Source: J054 sp965223095
GTDB lineage: Bacteria; Pseudomonadota; Gammaproteobacteria; Steroidobacterales; GCA-2729495
NCBI GenBank assembly: GCA_965223095.1
Contig: OZ244979.1
Span: 1,674,001-1,738,000, forward strand
Length of the DNA: 64,000 bases
Reading direction: 5' to 3'
Under the pieces are notes generated by a model, which was given only the letters and a program-made list of their open reading frames with translations, had not been told where the DNA came from and searched no databases. The translations under genes and the position numbers were made by a program. Shown here one piece after another: positions 39,946 to 48,873 of the stretch. How positions within the stretch are numbered: position 1 is the stretch's first letter; the number at the start of each line of letters is the position of its first letter.

Positions 39946-40869
39946 CTAGTTCTTTTTGCTGGCGCATCCATCGACAAATTCAACCGTGAGCCGACTTGGC
40001 GTTCGCAGTAACCAGAGCGCGCGGGTCTGCGTGCCGGAATCTGGGCCGCTGTGGATGATCCCGCCTGGTCGATAAAAATAACCGCCCGGGCTGTAGTCTC
40101 CTATCACGGGGCCATCGGGTAGGCATTCGCCAATTCGATAGTCGCCTTCTAGAAGAAAACCTTCCTCAACGCCTGTGTGTACTTCCCAAGGTACCGATAA
40201 GTCGGGGCCTGCGCGCAGCAGCCATGTTCGTTGGCCCGTGGACTCGATCCAAAGCAGGTCTTTGACCTCTAATGCTAGCTGTTGACCGGTGTCCTTTTGG
40301 GCGACCACACCGGGCCGCCAGACAACGGCAGCATTGCGCAGCAGACGTTCGTGTTGACCATCGGTCCGCCGCGGTGGATCTAGAAATGCTAGTACTCTAG
40401 CAGGCTCCGTACCCGTAGCAAGCCGGGCCGCGGGCGCCTCGCTGGGCAAAAAGGCAAAGTCATACTGATCAAGCTCAATGCCGTTCCAGGCAATCCGGCC
40501 TGCCAGTACCAACAGCTCTAGAGTTTGTTGACGGTCGGCAGCGAGTTGTAGCTTCCAATCTGGCGGCAGTTCGGCTACCGCGACTTGCCTCCCATCACGG
40601 GCTGTGTTCAGCATTTTTACCGGCAATCCGCCAAGTAAGCTTAAGTTGCCTTGGGCTGCAGTTGCTGTTTGTTGGAACAATACAAGATCTTTGTGCGGCG
40701 CGTAGCTACAGCTCACAAGGGCTGTCGCAAGAATCGCTGCAATGCAAACCACGATGGCGATTTGGAAAGTTGTGTCTGCTTGTCGCCGATACCCTGCTTT
40801 GCGACCGGATGCATTGGCCATAAAAGACCAAGAATGCCCTGACTTAAGTGTGCGTGCCACGGTACTCAT
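39946..40869 (-). CDS. Bicupin DUF4437-like protein, membrane-anchored
   Basis: 307 residues. A signal anchor (FQIAIVVCIAAILATALVSCS, which ends in a possible lipobox) is followed by two cupin modules. The second is clear: VPWEVHTGVEEGFLLEGDYRIGE and YSPGGYFYRPGGIIHSGPDSG, with metal-ligand-like His, Glu and His. The first is weaker (LLVLAGRIAWNGIELDQYDFAFLPS) and lacks ligands. The pattern is that of the DUF4437/ChrR-like cupin group. A periplasmic sensor or dioxygenase role is conceivable; nothing in the context decides. Divergent from the DksA-like gene with 41 bases between starts. Confidence 0.65.
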   Translation of the reverse strand: MSTVARTLKSGHSWSFMANASGRKAGYRRQADTTFQIAIVVCIAAILATALVSCSYAPHKDLVLFQQTATAAQGNLSLLGGLPVKMLNTARDGRQVAVAELPPDWKLQLAADRQQTLELLVLAGRIAWNGIELDQYDFAFLPSEAPAARLATGTEPARVLAFLDPPRRTDGQHERLLRNAAVVWRPGVVAQKDTGQQLALEVKDLLWIESTGQRTWLLRAGPDLSVPWEVHTGVEEGFLLEGDYRIGECLPDGPVIGDYSPGGYFYRPGGIIHSGPDSGTQTRALWLLRTPSRLTVEFVDGCASKKN

Positions 40870-40910
40870 ATTCAGTCTAGCTATACTATTTGCTCTATCG
40901 GAGAACTAGC

Positions 40911-41246
40911 ATGGATCTTGAAGACTTCCGCCGCAAGTTGCTGCGTTTAGAATCGGAGCTTGAGGATATCGCGGCGGTGGGCGATGCGGCAGCAGCGGTG
41001 GTGGAGCTCGATCAGACTCGCACCGGGCGCCTGTCGCGCATGGATGCTATCCGGGCTCAGTCCATGTCGTTGGATGCCGCCAACCGGCGTCGACAGCGGC
41101 TAGATCAGGTACGTGCGGCCCTGGCCCGGATCGATGCGGGTAGTTATGGCGATTGCCAGGATTGCGGCGAGCCGATCAACCACAAGCGACTGGCATTCGA
41201 TCCGGCTGCCGTGCGTTGTATTACGTGCGCACAATCGGCTGAATAG
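40911..41246 (+). CDS. DksA/TraR-type C4 zinc-finger protein
   Basis: 111 residues from the ATG at 40911, preceded by GGAG. An N-terminal coiled coil (DFRRKLLRLESELEDIAAVG) carries aspartates between its arms, followed by SLDAANRRRQRLDQVRAALARIDAGSYG and the zinc finger CQDCGEPINHKRLAFDPAAVRCITC (CxxC and CxxC 17 residues apart, shown here in part as CQDCGEPINHKRL). This arrangement is that of short DksA homologues that insert into the RNA polymerase secondary channel. It is shorter than E. coli DksA (151), so it is a paralogue such as YbiI/DksA2-like rather than the main DksA. Confidence 0.85.
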   Translation: MDLEDFRRKLLRLESELEDIAAVGDAAAAVVELDQTRTGRLSRMDAIRAQSMSLDAANRRRQRLDQVRAALARIDAGSYGDCQDCGEPINHKRLAFDPAAVRCITCAQSAE

Positions 41247-41297
41247 CTTCGCCCGGGTGATAGTTTCAAACTGATGCAAGCCATTAGTGCGGGATCG

Positions 41298-41756
41298 TCA
41301 CAGTCCGCGACGCCAATCAGCACTTAGCAATTGCCAATCTTCTTTGTGGTCACGTCCCAGCAATAGCTCAAATTCATAGAGATCGATGCTGGGCAGGCGG
41401 TCGGCGGTGTCTGCCATCCCGACTAGGGCAATCACGTTTGCCCGATTAGGGTTGGTTAACACCAGGTCTTCTAGGCGGACGACTAAGTGGATAGACTGAT
41501 GGGTGACGAATAGCAATCTCAAGATGTTTACCATGCTTGCTTTCGTGTTGTTTCGGGTATCCGAATAATTTTCGCTGATTAAAGGTTTTAAGGACTTCAG
41601 GTCGCGAGATTCAGCAGCATCCTCAGCCGCCTCAATCATTGCTAGGATTTCGGCTTCTGGCGTGCTGATTTCGCTGCAGCTCGCAAGCGCAAACAGCACT
41701 AGGCTACCGATCAATCGTAGGATGCTTGTCCTAGAAATATGGCTGCGGCTGCTCAT
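41298..41756 (-). CDS. Small lipoprotein, possibly NTF2-like
   Basis: 152 residues from the ATG at 41756; the frame extends to 41804 but the signal fits the internal start. Lipobox: LIGSLVLFALASC. The mature part (ILAMIEAAEDAAESRDLKSLKPLISENYSD) has the helix and loop seen in NTF2-like proteins, and the end (IDLYEFELLLGRDHKEDWQLLSADW) resembles the last strands of that fold. No active-site residues are apparent. It faces the DksA-like gene tail to tail. Function unknown. Confidence 0.6.
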   Translation of the reverse strand: MSSRSHISRTSILRLIGSLVLFALASCSEISTPEAEILAMIEAAEDAAESRDLKSLKPLISENYSDTRNNTKASMVNILRLLFVTHQSIHLVVRLEDLVLTNPNRANVIALVGMADTADRLPSIDLYEFELLLGRDHKEDWQLLSADWRRGL

Positions 41757-42144
41757 GTTCTTAGTGTACGCCAAGCGTACTGGACGTATCCTCCCGCATC
41801 GCAACCCGCTGATCGCGGCTAATACGCTAGGCTAGAATGGCCTAGTCCTTAGAGTGTTCCACAATCTGATCATGGTTGAAGCGCTCAGCAATCTAGCCTT
41901 GCTATAGGCAGCCATCCTATCCTAGGGCGCCTGCGGATTCGGGATCTGTTGGCCATTGGCGAGGGCCATGACACCACCCTGATCGTGCTGTTGATAGCTC
42001 CACTGGTGGGGTTATCTCGGATTTCATCCGGCGGTGGGTGTTTATGTGACGGGTCTGCTGCGCAAAGAAGAGTACTGCGATAGGACTCCGACGTCGGTTC
42101 CTACCCAAGCAAGAAGCGCATTGGCTCCTTGACTTTAGCGATGG
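41757..42144. other. Intergenic region with a possible gene remnant
   Basis: 388 bases. On the plus strand a frame around 41916-42075 reads GRLRIRDLLAIGEGHDTTLI then a hydrophobic VLLIAPLVGL, which looks like coding sequence of a membrane protein, but it has no start, ribosome site or continuation. It may be a decayed gene or chance. No terminator or RNA gene was found. Confidence 0.35.
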
Positions 42145-43389
42145 TCAATCTAACAGGTGCGAAATTAATCCGTCGGCTAGCTTTGGCTCGAACCAAGTTG
42201 ACTTTGGCGGCATCACCTCATTGGCATCGGCCACGGACATCAACGCTTCCATTTGCGTCGGGTAGAGGGCAAAGGCGATCTTCATCTCGCCGCTATCAAC
42301 ACGTCGCTCAAGTTCCTGCAGGCCTCGAATGCCGCCAACAAAATCGATGCGTTCGTCGGTGCGCGGATCGCCGATACCGAGCCGGGGCGCCAGTAATTTT
42401 TCTTGTAGCAGACTGACATCAAGGCTGGCCACCGGGTCGTCGCTGGGAATTAAGTCCGCGCTGATGTCTAAGCGATACCACTGACCGTCGAGATACATCC
42501 CAAATTGGCCTGGGTTTCTCGGCTTTACCGCGGCGTTTTCCGGCACAACCGAGAATTGCTGGCCGATTTCCCGCAGCAATTCATCAGGCTGCTTGCCGTT
42601 TAGATCGCGCACGACGCGGTTGTAGTCGAAGATTTGTGTTTCGTCATGGGGAAAGGCTACACAGAGGAAGTACTCATAGTCTTCTTCGCCCGTGGGATTG
42701 CTGTTTGCTGCACGTCGCGCCGCGGCTACTCGCGATGCCGATGCGGAGCGGTGGTGACCGTCGGCGATATAAAGGGCGTCCATGGCATCGAAGTGAGTCG
42801 TGATCTCGTCGATGGTCTGGGCGTCGTCGATGCGCCATAGTGTGTGGCCAATACCGTCATCGGCGACTAAATCGTACAAGGTCTCAGTCGTTGTGACATC
42901 GTCGAGAATATCTTTTACCGCTTGCGAAGCGCGATAAGTGAGCAATACCGGACCAGTTTGGGCATTGAGAGCGGTAATTTGTTGCACGCGGTCGTTTTCT
43001 TTTTTCGGCCGGGTGAATTCATGTTTACGGATTCGATTCACATCATAGGCAGCAACACTGCCTGCCAGCACAATACCCGTTTGTTCATGATTGCCCATGC
43101 GCAGGCGATAGGCGTAGTAGCAGGGCTTATTTTCGCGGATCAGCACGCCGGATTCTGTCATGGCTCGTAAGTTCTCCGCGGCCTTCGCGTAAACCTCTGG
43201 CGCATAGGGGTCGGTGTCTTCGGGAAGATCGATCTCCGGCTTGGAGATGTGCAAAAAGCTCAGCGGCCGGCCGCGGGCGCGTTCACGCGCCTCGGCCGTG
43301 TTGAGTACATCATACGGCGGCGCCGCCACAGCTTCGGCTTTTTCAGGGACTGGGCGTAAGCCTCGTAAAGGTTTGACCAGGCTCGGCAT
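42145..43389 (-). CDS. DUF1015 family protein
   Basis: 414 residues from the ATG at 43389 (MPSLVKPLRGLRPVP); 16 further upstream codons are open. Family blocks are AAPPYDVLNTAEARERA, PLSFLHISKPEIDLP, GIVLAGSVAAYDVNRIRKHE, LYIADGHHRSASASRVAAARR and RTDERIDFVGGIRGLQEL. The DGHHR motif resembles the ParB/serine-kinase-like nucleotide site noted for DUF1015 relatives such as archaeal SerK-like kinases, but the bacterial function is not established. Often found beside serine or phosphoglycerate dehydrogenase genes; none is here. Full length, no anomalies. Confidence 0.85.
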   Translation of the reverse strand: MPSLVKPLRGLRPVPEKAEAVAAPPYDVLNTAEARERARGRPLSFLHISKPEIDLPEDTDPYAPEVYAKAAENLRAMTESGVLIRENKPCYYAYRLRMGNHEQTGIVLAGSVAAYDVNRIRKHEFTRPKKENDRVQQITALNAQTGPVLLTYRASQAVKDILDDVTTTETLYDLVADDGIGHTLWRIDDAQTIDEITTHFDAMDALYIADGHHRSASASRVAAARRAANSNPTGEEDYEYFLCVAFPHDETQIFDYNRVVRDLNGKQPDELLREIGQQFSVVPENAAVKPRNPGQFGMYLDGQWYRLDISADLIPSDDPVASLDVSLLQEKLLAPRLGIGDPRTDERIDFVGGIRGLQELERRVDSGEMKIAFALYPTQMEALMSVADANEVMPPKSTWFEPKLADGLISHLLD

Positions 43390-43606
43390 GGTTTTCTCCG
43401 GCTTTTGTAGGGCCGTTTCGGCGCATCGGGGGCGCAAGTGTGGACAACTGTGTTCCTGTCGTCCAGCCCCGATGCTAGGGGGCGTGTTTGCCGATCACCG
43501 AGCTGTGATCAAGGCAAATGGGCTGCCTTGTGTATCGGCAAGGCTTATACCTCTACTGTGTCATCGGTTCTCGGCTGCTCGTCGACCAGCGCGAAGCGGA
43601 TAGCAT

Positions 43607-45064
43607 TTACGTCGCGCTAAGCACTTCCAGCGCTACGCGTTCACCGGATTCCAGCGCACCTTCCATGCCGCGGTTCGACACGGCGGTGTGCTCGCCACAA
43701 AAATGAATCCGGCCATGGGCGTTACCCACCACGGGTGCGAGGGTTGACACTTGTCCCGGTTTCCACACCGCCCAGTCACCCGAAGAGAAGGGGTCGCGAT
43801 ACCAGGACTTGTATTCAACAATTTCCAATTTGCCTTGAGCCGCTGGCCGGGCACGTTCGATGTCAGCGATGACTGCGGCTTTGGCATCGGCCGCGGGCAT
43901 TTGATCCAACAGCGCCGCTTTGTGGCCGCGAATCCAGGCCGTTAGGCTGGTGACTTCCTCCGGTGACTCGCCCTTGTGTTCGCCGACGAGGCTGCTGACC
44001 AGACCGTCGCTGAACATGCTAGGCGCTAAGCCATCCTCTTCCCAAAATGGGGATTTGGCGACCATGTGTGCTTGATTGATGATTTGGGAATCTAGGGTAT
44101 GCACCGCGCGCGCTTGCGCAGGCGGCAATAGTGGATCGAGCCGAATGCGCCGTAGCACCGGACAAGGTACCGAGCAGATCACGCGGTCGGCCTTAAATGT
44201 CATGCCATCGGCACAGCGCACTGCCGCTTGATCCTGCTCGCTGCGCAGCCCGATGACTTCACGACCGAGCTGCACTGGATTCTTGAGCGCGGCGGCCATG
44301 GCCTCGGGTATCGATTGGTTACCGCCCACAGCAGTTAAAAAAGGTGACTGTCCCGGTACCGCGAGTTTGGTTTGGGCCGCGATGAAGTTGGTCACAAACA
44401 GCATCATCAAGGTCGACACGTCGTGGGCTGAGCTCCCATGGGTCGGTTCGATGTTGTAGGCCATTTCAATGACCGCATCGCTAATGTCCTTGCTTTTCAG
44501 CCAATCGTAGAGGGGGACATCGAGTGCTGCGTTTTCCGGTGCAGCCCAAGCATCTGGTGTATTGAACGGATTGTTTTTGGCGAGGAACCCGCCCATGAAT
44601 CGCCACGGCAGCGTATCTCTGGCGTTGTCGGGAAACGGGTTCCGCGGGTGTTTCAGCCAGTCTTCGGCGCTGATGGCTTGATGATCCAGAAACAGTTCTC
44701 GCTGTCCGTAATACCGCAGCACCGGCAATAGACTCACCATACCTACGCCATGGGTCTTCGCGGCATCGATCAAGCGCGCATAGCCGGGACCAAAGGATGT
44801 ACCACCGGCTTCCGGGCTGCCGGGCAGGCTGCGATAAGACAGCACGCGTCCGCCAATGCGCTGACGCCCCTCGATCACCTGCACGTCCAGCCCCGCATCT
44901 TGCAGCAGCAGGGCAGCGCCGAGGCCTGACAGGCCGGCGCCTATGACCACCACCTTGTGCCTGTTCTGCGCCCGCAACATGCGAGGTGTGGCGGCGGCCA
45001 GTGTGGCCGCACTGGCGGCTTGGAGAATCACGCGTCGATTGAGAGTGGATGCCGTCTTAGTCAT
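43607..45064 (-). CDS. FAD-dependent amine oxidase (monoamine-oxidase-like), Tat-exported
   Basis: 485 residues. A twin-arginine leader (LNRRVILQAASAATLAAA) precedes the FAD site KVVVIGAGLSGLGAALLLQD and IEGRQRIGGRVLSYR. The C-terminus has the second FAD block HGRIHFCGEHTAVSNRGMEG and ALESGERVA, as in flavin monoamine oxidases and L-amino-acid oxidases. The aromatic cage residues cannot be judged by eye. Its ATG overlaps the TGA of the RTX-hydrolase gene (ATGA), so the two exported proteins are translated from one mRNA. Substrate may be an amine or amino acid released by the partner hydrolase; this is inference. Confidence 0.88.
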   Translation of the reverse strand: MTKTASTLNRRVILQAASAATLAAATPRMLRAQNRHKVVVIGAGLSGLGAALLLQDAGLDVQVIEGRQRIGGRVLSYRSLPGSPEAGGTSFGPGYARLIDAAKTHGVGMVSLLPVLRYYGQRELFLDHQAISAEDWLKHPRNPFPDNARDTLPWRFMGGFLAKNNPFNTPDAWAAPENAALDVPLYDWLKSKDISDAVIEMAYNIEPTHGSSAHDVSTLMMLFVTNFIAAQTKLAVPGQSPFLTAVGGNQSIPEAMAAALKNPVQLGREVIGLRSEQDQAAVRCADGMTFKADRVICSVPCPVLRRIRLDPLLPPAQARAVHTLDSQIINQAHMVAKSPFWEEDGLAPSMFSDGLVSSLVGEHKGESPEEVTSLTAWIRGHKAALLDQMPAADAKAAVIADIERARPAAQGKLEIVEYKSWYRDPFSSGDWAVWKPGQVSTLAPVVGNAHGRIHFCGEHTAVSNRGMEGALESGERVALEVLSAT

Positions 45065-47238
45065 GATTTTCTCGCTTTCGCATTGGGGGTCGACCGCTTA
45101 GCCAAAAAAAATCGCCTCGACTCCCGCCAAGGGATGACGAGTAATAGCAGAATACTCAGGACGCTGAGGCCAGAGCCACCGCCTTGAAACAGCCCGTTGG
45201 TCTCGCTCGGTGTTGGCGCCGGTGCGGCAGGAGCCGACGCATTCACGGCCACCAAAACCGTATCGGTGGCGCCATCATCGTCGGTCACCGTCAAGTCAAA
45301 CTCCAATAGTGAGTCGACGCCGGGATTGTCGAAGCTCGGCGTCGGGCTGCTGGGGTCGTCCAGGTCGACCATTTCGCCACTCACTTGGCTCCAAAGGTAA
45401 CTCACGATGTTGCCATCGATGTCGCGGCTGCCCGTGGCATCCAGCGCGATGCTCGCTGCATTGCTGTCTGCAGGTGTTCGCCCGCCATACGCCAGCGGTT
45501 GGATATTATTGCCGGTGCCATCATCCATAGGCTCTCTAACCGCCGTGCTCCGTTCGGCTGCCGCGGCGATTCGGCTTTCCAGCCAGGTGATGTTGGTCGC
45601 CATGAGTTGGCGTTCCACGCCGACAAAACCATGGGCGTTGCCACCATTGTCCGTCAAGGGAATTGCCATGCCTTCGCGGTCTACATAAGGAATGATCGTG
45701 TAGGTGGCGTCGACACCCGCGGTGTTGGCAGCCGCCAAGACCTTGTTTGACATGCGATCGGGCGTGAATTCGTCGCCGTCGGCGCGCAACAACAGCGCCG
45801 GAATTTCCAGATTTTCGATTTCACGCACCACCACCGACAAACTGTCCGGGCCCCAAAAGCTCATCCAGTTATTCGGCGTACGTGTTAAGGCTACGCCAAA
45901 AATTGTGTCGTAGTCCCGCAGAATGTCGCCGTCGCCAGCGGTAATTAATTGTTCGTTGAGACTAACTAATCCGGAGTAACCGTCGGTCGGACCCAGAATG
46001 GCCTCATTGAAAAGTAAATCTTGGGCCGTCGTGCGGCCGTCGTCCACGGTGCCATGTAAGCCCACGGCCACCACCCGCGGATCCAGCGTGAATATCGGAT
46101 AGATCGCTGCGTTCTGCGTGCCCTGACTGTGGCCGGTTGCATAGATCGCCTCATAACCCAAAGACGCGAGTAGATCGATGCCGGTACCCAGGTCCGTCAC
46201 GGCATCTTCAAACAATACCGCGCCACCACCGCCGGTCGCGCCCGCATCACGCCGGTCCAGCGCCAAGACGGTGAAACCCTCGGCGGCGCCCCAAACCCGC
46301 CAGATTTTCGGCACGCTAAATTGCCAAGTCCCCATTGCGCCGTGGCTGACCAGTACGGCGACTTTGCGGGGACCTAAAGCGGCTGCATCGCCGACCGGAA
46401 TATGCAGCGCGCCGTTAAGCGGGAGGCCATCGTCGGCCAGCAGCGTCACGGCGAAGGAATCGACATCGACATTAAGCCTGGTTTCACACAGCCGGCCCGC
46501 GCTGTCTATGCCGATACCGCCGTCACAGACATCGTTTCCAGCGGTGCCGTTACCGACGTCACCAGCGCCGTCGCCAAGGAGTACATCGTTGTCTGCCCCC
46601 CCTAAAAGCGTGTCGTCGCCAGCATCACCGAATAAGTCATCGTTGCCCGCGTCGCCGCATAGCGTGTCGTTACCGCCAGAGCCTTGAACCCGATCACTGC
46701 CGCCCAGGCCAACAATAACGTCGTCGTTTTCAGTGCCGACGATTTCATCATCCGCTTGCGTACCGACGATGCTGGCGACCAGCCCGTTGCATGACGGCGC
46801 GCCGCCGAGCGCATCGTTCACTAGAACGTTGGTTCCGGCGCCGCCGTTGAGTATGTCCGAATCATCGCCAAATAAGCTGTCGTTACCCGCATCGCCTTCT
46901 AGGATATCGCCACTGCCTTCAGCGCCGACCAATACATCCTCACCATCACCGCCTTCGAGAATATCGCTGCCGGCATCGCCGAACAGGGCGTCGTTGTCGT
47001 CTCCACCGCGGAGAATGTCGTCGCCGTCGCCGCCGCAGACCGTGTCGTTTCCGCCACCGGCATCAATAACGTCACTGCCGGCTAGTGCCACGATGACATC
47101 GTCGCCCGCGGTGCCAATGAGCATGTCCGAATTTGCGGTGCCGACGATGGTGGCCTCCAAGCCGTTGCAAGTTTGGGCTTGTATCGAGGGCAGAAATAGG
47201 GTGGTTGCCCAAGCTATAAATATCGTGGTTCTGATCAC
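45061..47238 (-). CDS. RTX-repeat / alpha-beta hydrolase / PKD protein with GlyGly-CTERM signal
   Basis: 725 residues from a GTG at 47238 (GGGAG upstream), opening on a Sec signal (TIFIAWATTLFLPSIQA). Two blocks of GGxGxDxL-type calcium nonapeptides follow (for example GGGNDTVCGGDGDDILRGG), each introduced by CNGLxATIVGT. Then an alpha/beta hydrolase: VLVSHGAMGTWQFS, nucleophile elbow ATGHSQGTQ, acid near RADGDEFTP and HGFVG as candidate His. Next a PKD-like domain (ATGSRDIDGNIVSYLWSQVSG, FDLTVTDDDGATD). The end, GGGSGLSVLSILLLLVIPW then RESRR, is a GlyGly-CTERM tag cut by rhombosortase. RTX with a Sec leader means type II-like, not type I, export. First gene of an operon with the amine oxidase. 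Confidence 0.88.
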   Translation of the reverse strand: MIRTTIFIAWATTLFLPSIQAQTCNGLEATIVGTANSDMLIGTAGDDVIVALAGSDVIDAGGGNDTVCGGDGDDILRGGDDNDALFGDAGSDILEGGDGEDVLVGAEGSGDILEGDAGNDSLFGDDSDILNGGAGTNVLVNDALGGAPSCNGLVASIVGTQADDEIVGTENDDVIVGLGGSDRVQGSGGNDTLCGDAGNDDLFGDAGDDTLLGGADNDVLLGDGAGDVGNGTAGNDVCDGGIGIDSAGRLCETRLNVDVDSFAVTLLADDGLPLNGALHIPVGDAAALGPRKVAVLVSHGAMGTWQFSVPKIWRVWGAAEGFTVLALDRRDAGATGGGGAVLFEDAVTDLGTGIDLLASLGYEAIYATGHSQGTQNAAIYPIFTLDPRVVAVGLHGTVDDGRTTAQDLLFNEAILGPTDGYSGLVSLNEQLITAGDGDILRDYDTIFGVALTRTPNNWMSFWGPDSLSVVVREIENLEIPALLLRADGDEFTPDRMSNKVLAAANTAGVDATYTIIPYVDREGMAIPLTDNGGNAHGFVGVERQLMATNITWLESRIAAAAERSTAVREPMDDGTGNNIQPLAYGGRTPADSNAASIALDATGSRDIDGNIVSYLWSQVSGEMVDLDDPSSPTPSFDNPGVDSLLEFDLTVTDDDGATDTVLVAVNASAPAAPAPTPSETNGLFQGGGSGLSVLSILLLLVIPWRESRRFFLAKRSTPNAKARKS

Positions 47239-47603
47239 GTGGTCTTTGCTCCCTGGGGCACGGTCCCCCGCAGCGGCCAACTTATTCCCACAACCTTAGG
47301 CCTCGGCGAGCTGGTGGGTCAAATCCAGCAGCACCGTTGCCAGGGCGGTTACCTGCGTCTACAGCCAGCCGGTCGGTGGGCGGCGATACAGCCCCTTGGT
47401 CGGCCAGGCCCGCGTATCGCCGATCATCCGCAGTTTGGCCCTGCCGAGGGAGGGTCGCTTGGTGTCTAAAGGCCGTCCCTTGACGTTTGGTCCGCTGTTC
47501 GCGCAGCGGTGCTCGTTGGGCCCAAAGGCCTTGGTATGATGCTGAGATAAAGGGCGGTGCCACCCAGTGCTGCTGACAATGTGATAAGAAATGGAGACCC
47601 ACC
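47239..47603. other. Divergent intergenic region
   Basis: 365 bases between the RTX-hydrolase gene (minus) and the PD40 lipoprotein gene (plus); it must contain both promoters. I see no convincing -35/-10 pair, hairpin terminator, RNA gene or coding frame with a plausible start. The short open frames here are composition artefacts of the GC-rich sequence. Confidence 0.6.
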
Positions 47604-48839
47604 ATGCGCATCGATTCGAATTTCCTGACGTTTAGGTTGCTCCCTTTGCTGGCATGTTTCCTGCTCAGCGCTTGTTCGCCGCCGGATCAACAAGCAGCGG
47701 AGACTCAGTCGGCCCGAGAAGCAGCGGAGAATTTCCCGGCTGGCGCTGTGGGTGGTGCCGAAGAAGAGAGTACTGACATGGTGAGCCAGGCCAGTCCCGA
47801 CAGCGATGCAGCGGAACCAGAGTATCCCGAGGGCGCGGAACTACCCGTGCGTCAAATTCCCAACATGCCCGAGTCCGCCGAAGCTTACTATGCGCCCGAT
47901 AATTATCATGTGATAGCGCAAACTCAAGACCCCCAAGCGACTCAGCCCGAGGCTCGAAAAGCGGGCGGCGCCCTCACTTGGATTTTTACCGATGATGGTG
48001 AAAAAAGCTGGCGCGTGGGCGATCGTGGTCAAGATGCCTGTTCTTATTTTTTTCCCGATCAAAAACAAATTGTTTTCACTTCTACGCGTGACCGTATGGA
48101 CATGCCCGTGGGCAACTGGTCCGACGAGCGAGAATATCCCCAGGGTGCTGAGCTGTATGTGGCGGAACTCGATGGCACCATTGTTCGTCGCTTAACGGAC
48201 AATGAATACTATGAAGCCGAGGTTTCCATTTCGCCCAATGGTGAGTGGGTTGTGTTCGGCCGCCAGATCGACGGCAAGATGGATCTTTGGCGCATTCGTC
48301 CCGACGGCACCGATGAACAGCAGATTACCTTCACCGACGATTGGCAAGAGGGCGCACCTTTCTATCTCCCCGACAACGAAACGATTCTGACCCGGGCGTG
48401 GAAGCGCAGCGAATACGGTGAAATTCGCCCGACGCCGATGACGGTTTTCACGGTCAAACACGATGGTTCCGAAAGAACCCAGCGAACCTTTGATCGCGAC
48501 ATGAATTGGGCGCCCTATCCGGCACCCGATGGTCGTCACTATGTATTCGTGCGCATTATCGAAGACGACAACTGGGAAGTATTTCTGGGCGATTTGGCCG
48601 GCGGTGAACCCAAGCGTCTGACTTACAACAAGTCTTTTGATGGTTTCCCGTCTTTGTCACCCGATGGCACGAAGATGTTGTTTACTCGCAGCCACGGCGG
48701 CTTCATGTCGAATTTGTACACTTACGTCATGGATGTCAGCGAGCTGAATATTGGTCCTGATCAGTGGACCGGTGAGGTGCCGGATATCGTTCCGCCGGTT
48801 GCTGACAGTGGCGACCGATTGGAGGTCGCCGCACGCTAG
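47604..48839 (+). CDS. Lipoprotein with TolB-like PD40 beta-propeller
   Basis: 411 residues. Lipobox in LACFLLSACSPP, then an acidic low-complexity linker (about residues 25-85). The rest is a beta-propeller of WD40-like PD40 repeats: ISPNGEWVVFGRQIDGKMDLW, RIRPDGTDEQQITF, DRDMNWAPYPAPDGRHYVFV, GGEPKRLTYNKSFDGFPSLS. Each repeat ends in a strand like xGxxxRLT, the TolB signature. Such proteins bind peptides or saccharides or serve in envelope complexes. It stands 34 bases before the Rieske oxygenase gene on the same strand, so it is probably the first gene of a three-gene operon. Confidence 0.82.
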   Translation: MRIDSNFLTFRLLPLLACFLLSACSPPDQQAAETQSAREAAENFPAGAVGGAEEESTDMVSQASPDSDAAEPEYPEGAELPVRQIPNMPESAEAYYAPDNYHVIAQTQDPQATQPEARKAGGALTWIFTDDGEKSWRVGDRGQDACSYFFPDQKQIVFTSTRDRMDMPVGNWSDEREYPQGAELYVAELDGTIVRRLTDNEYYEAEVSISPNGEWVVFGRQIDGKMDLWRIRPDGTDEQQITFTDDWQEGAPFYLPDNETILTRAWKRSEYGEIRPTPMTVFTVKHDGSERTQRTFDRDMNWAPYPAPDGRHYVFVRIIEDDNWEVFLGDLAGGEPKRLTYNKSFDGFPSLSPDGTKMLFTRSHGGFMSNLYTYVMDVSELNIGPDQWTGEVPDIVPPVADSGDRLEVAAR

Positions 48840-48873
48840 CCTTGCCAATCATCTCGTCCCGGAGAGGCTAAAG

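Noticed and set aside
46500..47200. Repetitive DNA that could look like a tandem repeat array
   Set aside because: The repetition is the codon pattern of the RTX calcium nonapeptides, explained by the protein.
47282..47611. 109-codon minus-strand frame in the gap upstream of the PD40 lipoprotein gene
   Set aside because: Starts inside the 5' end of the lipoprotein gene and has an Arg/Gln/Pro composition without any family signature.
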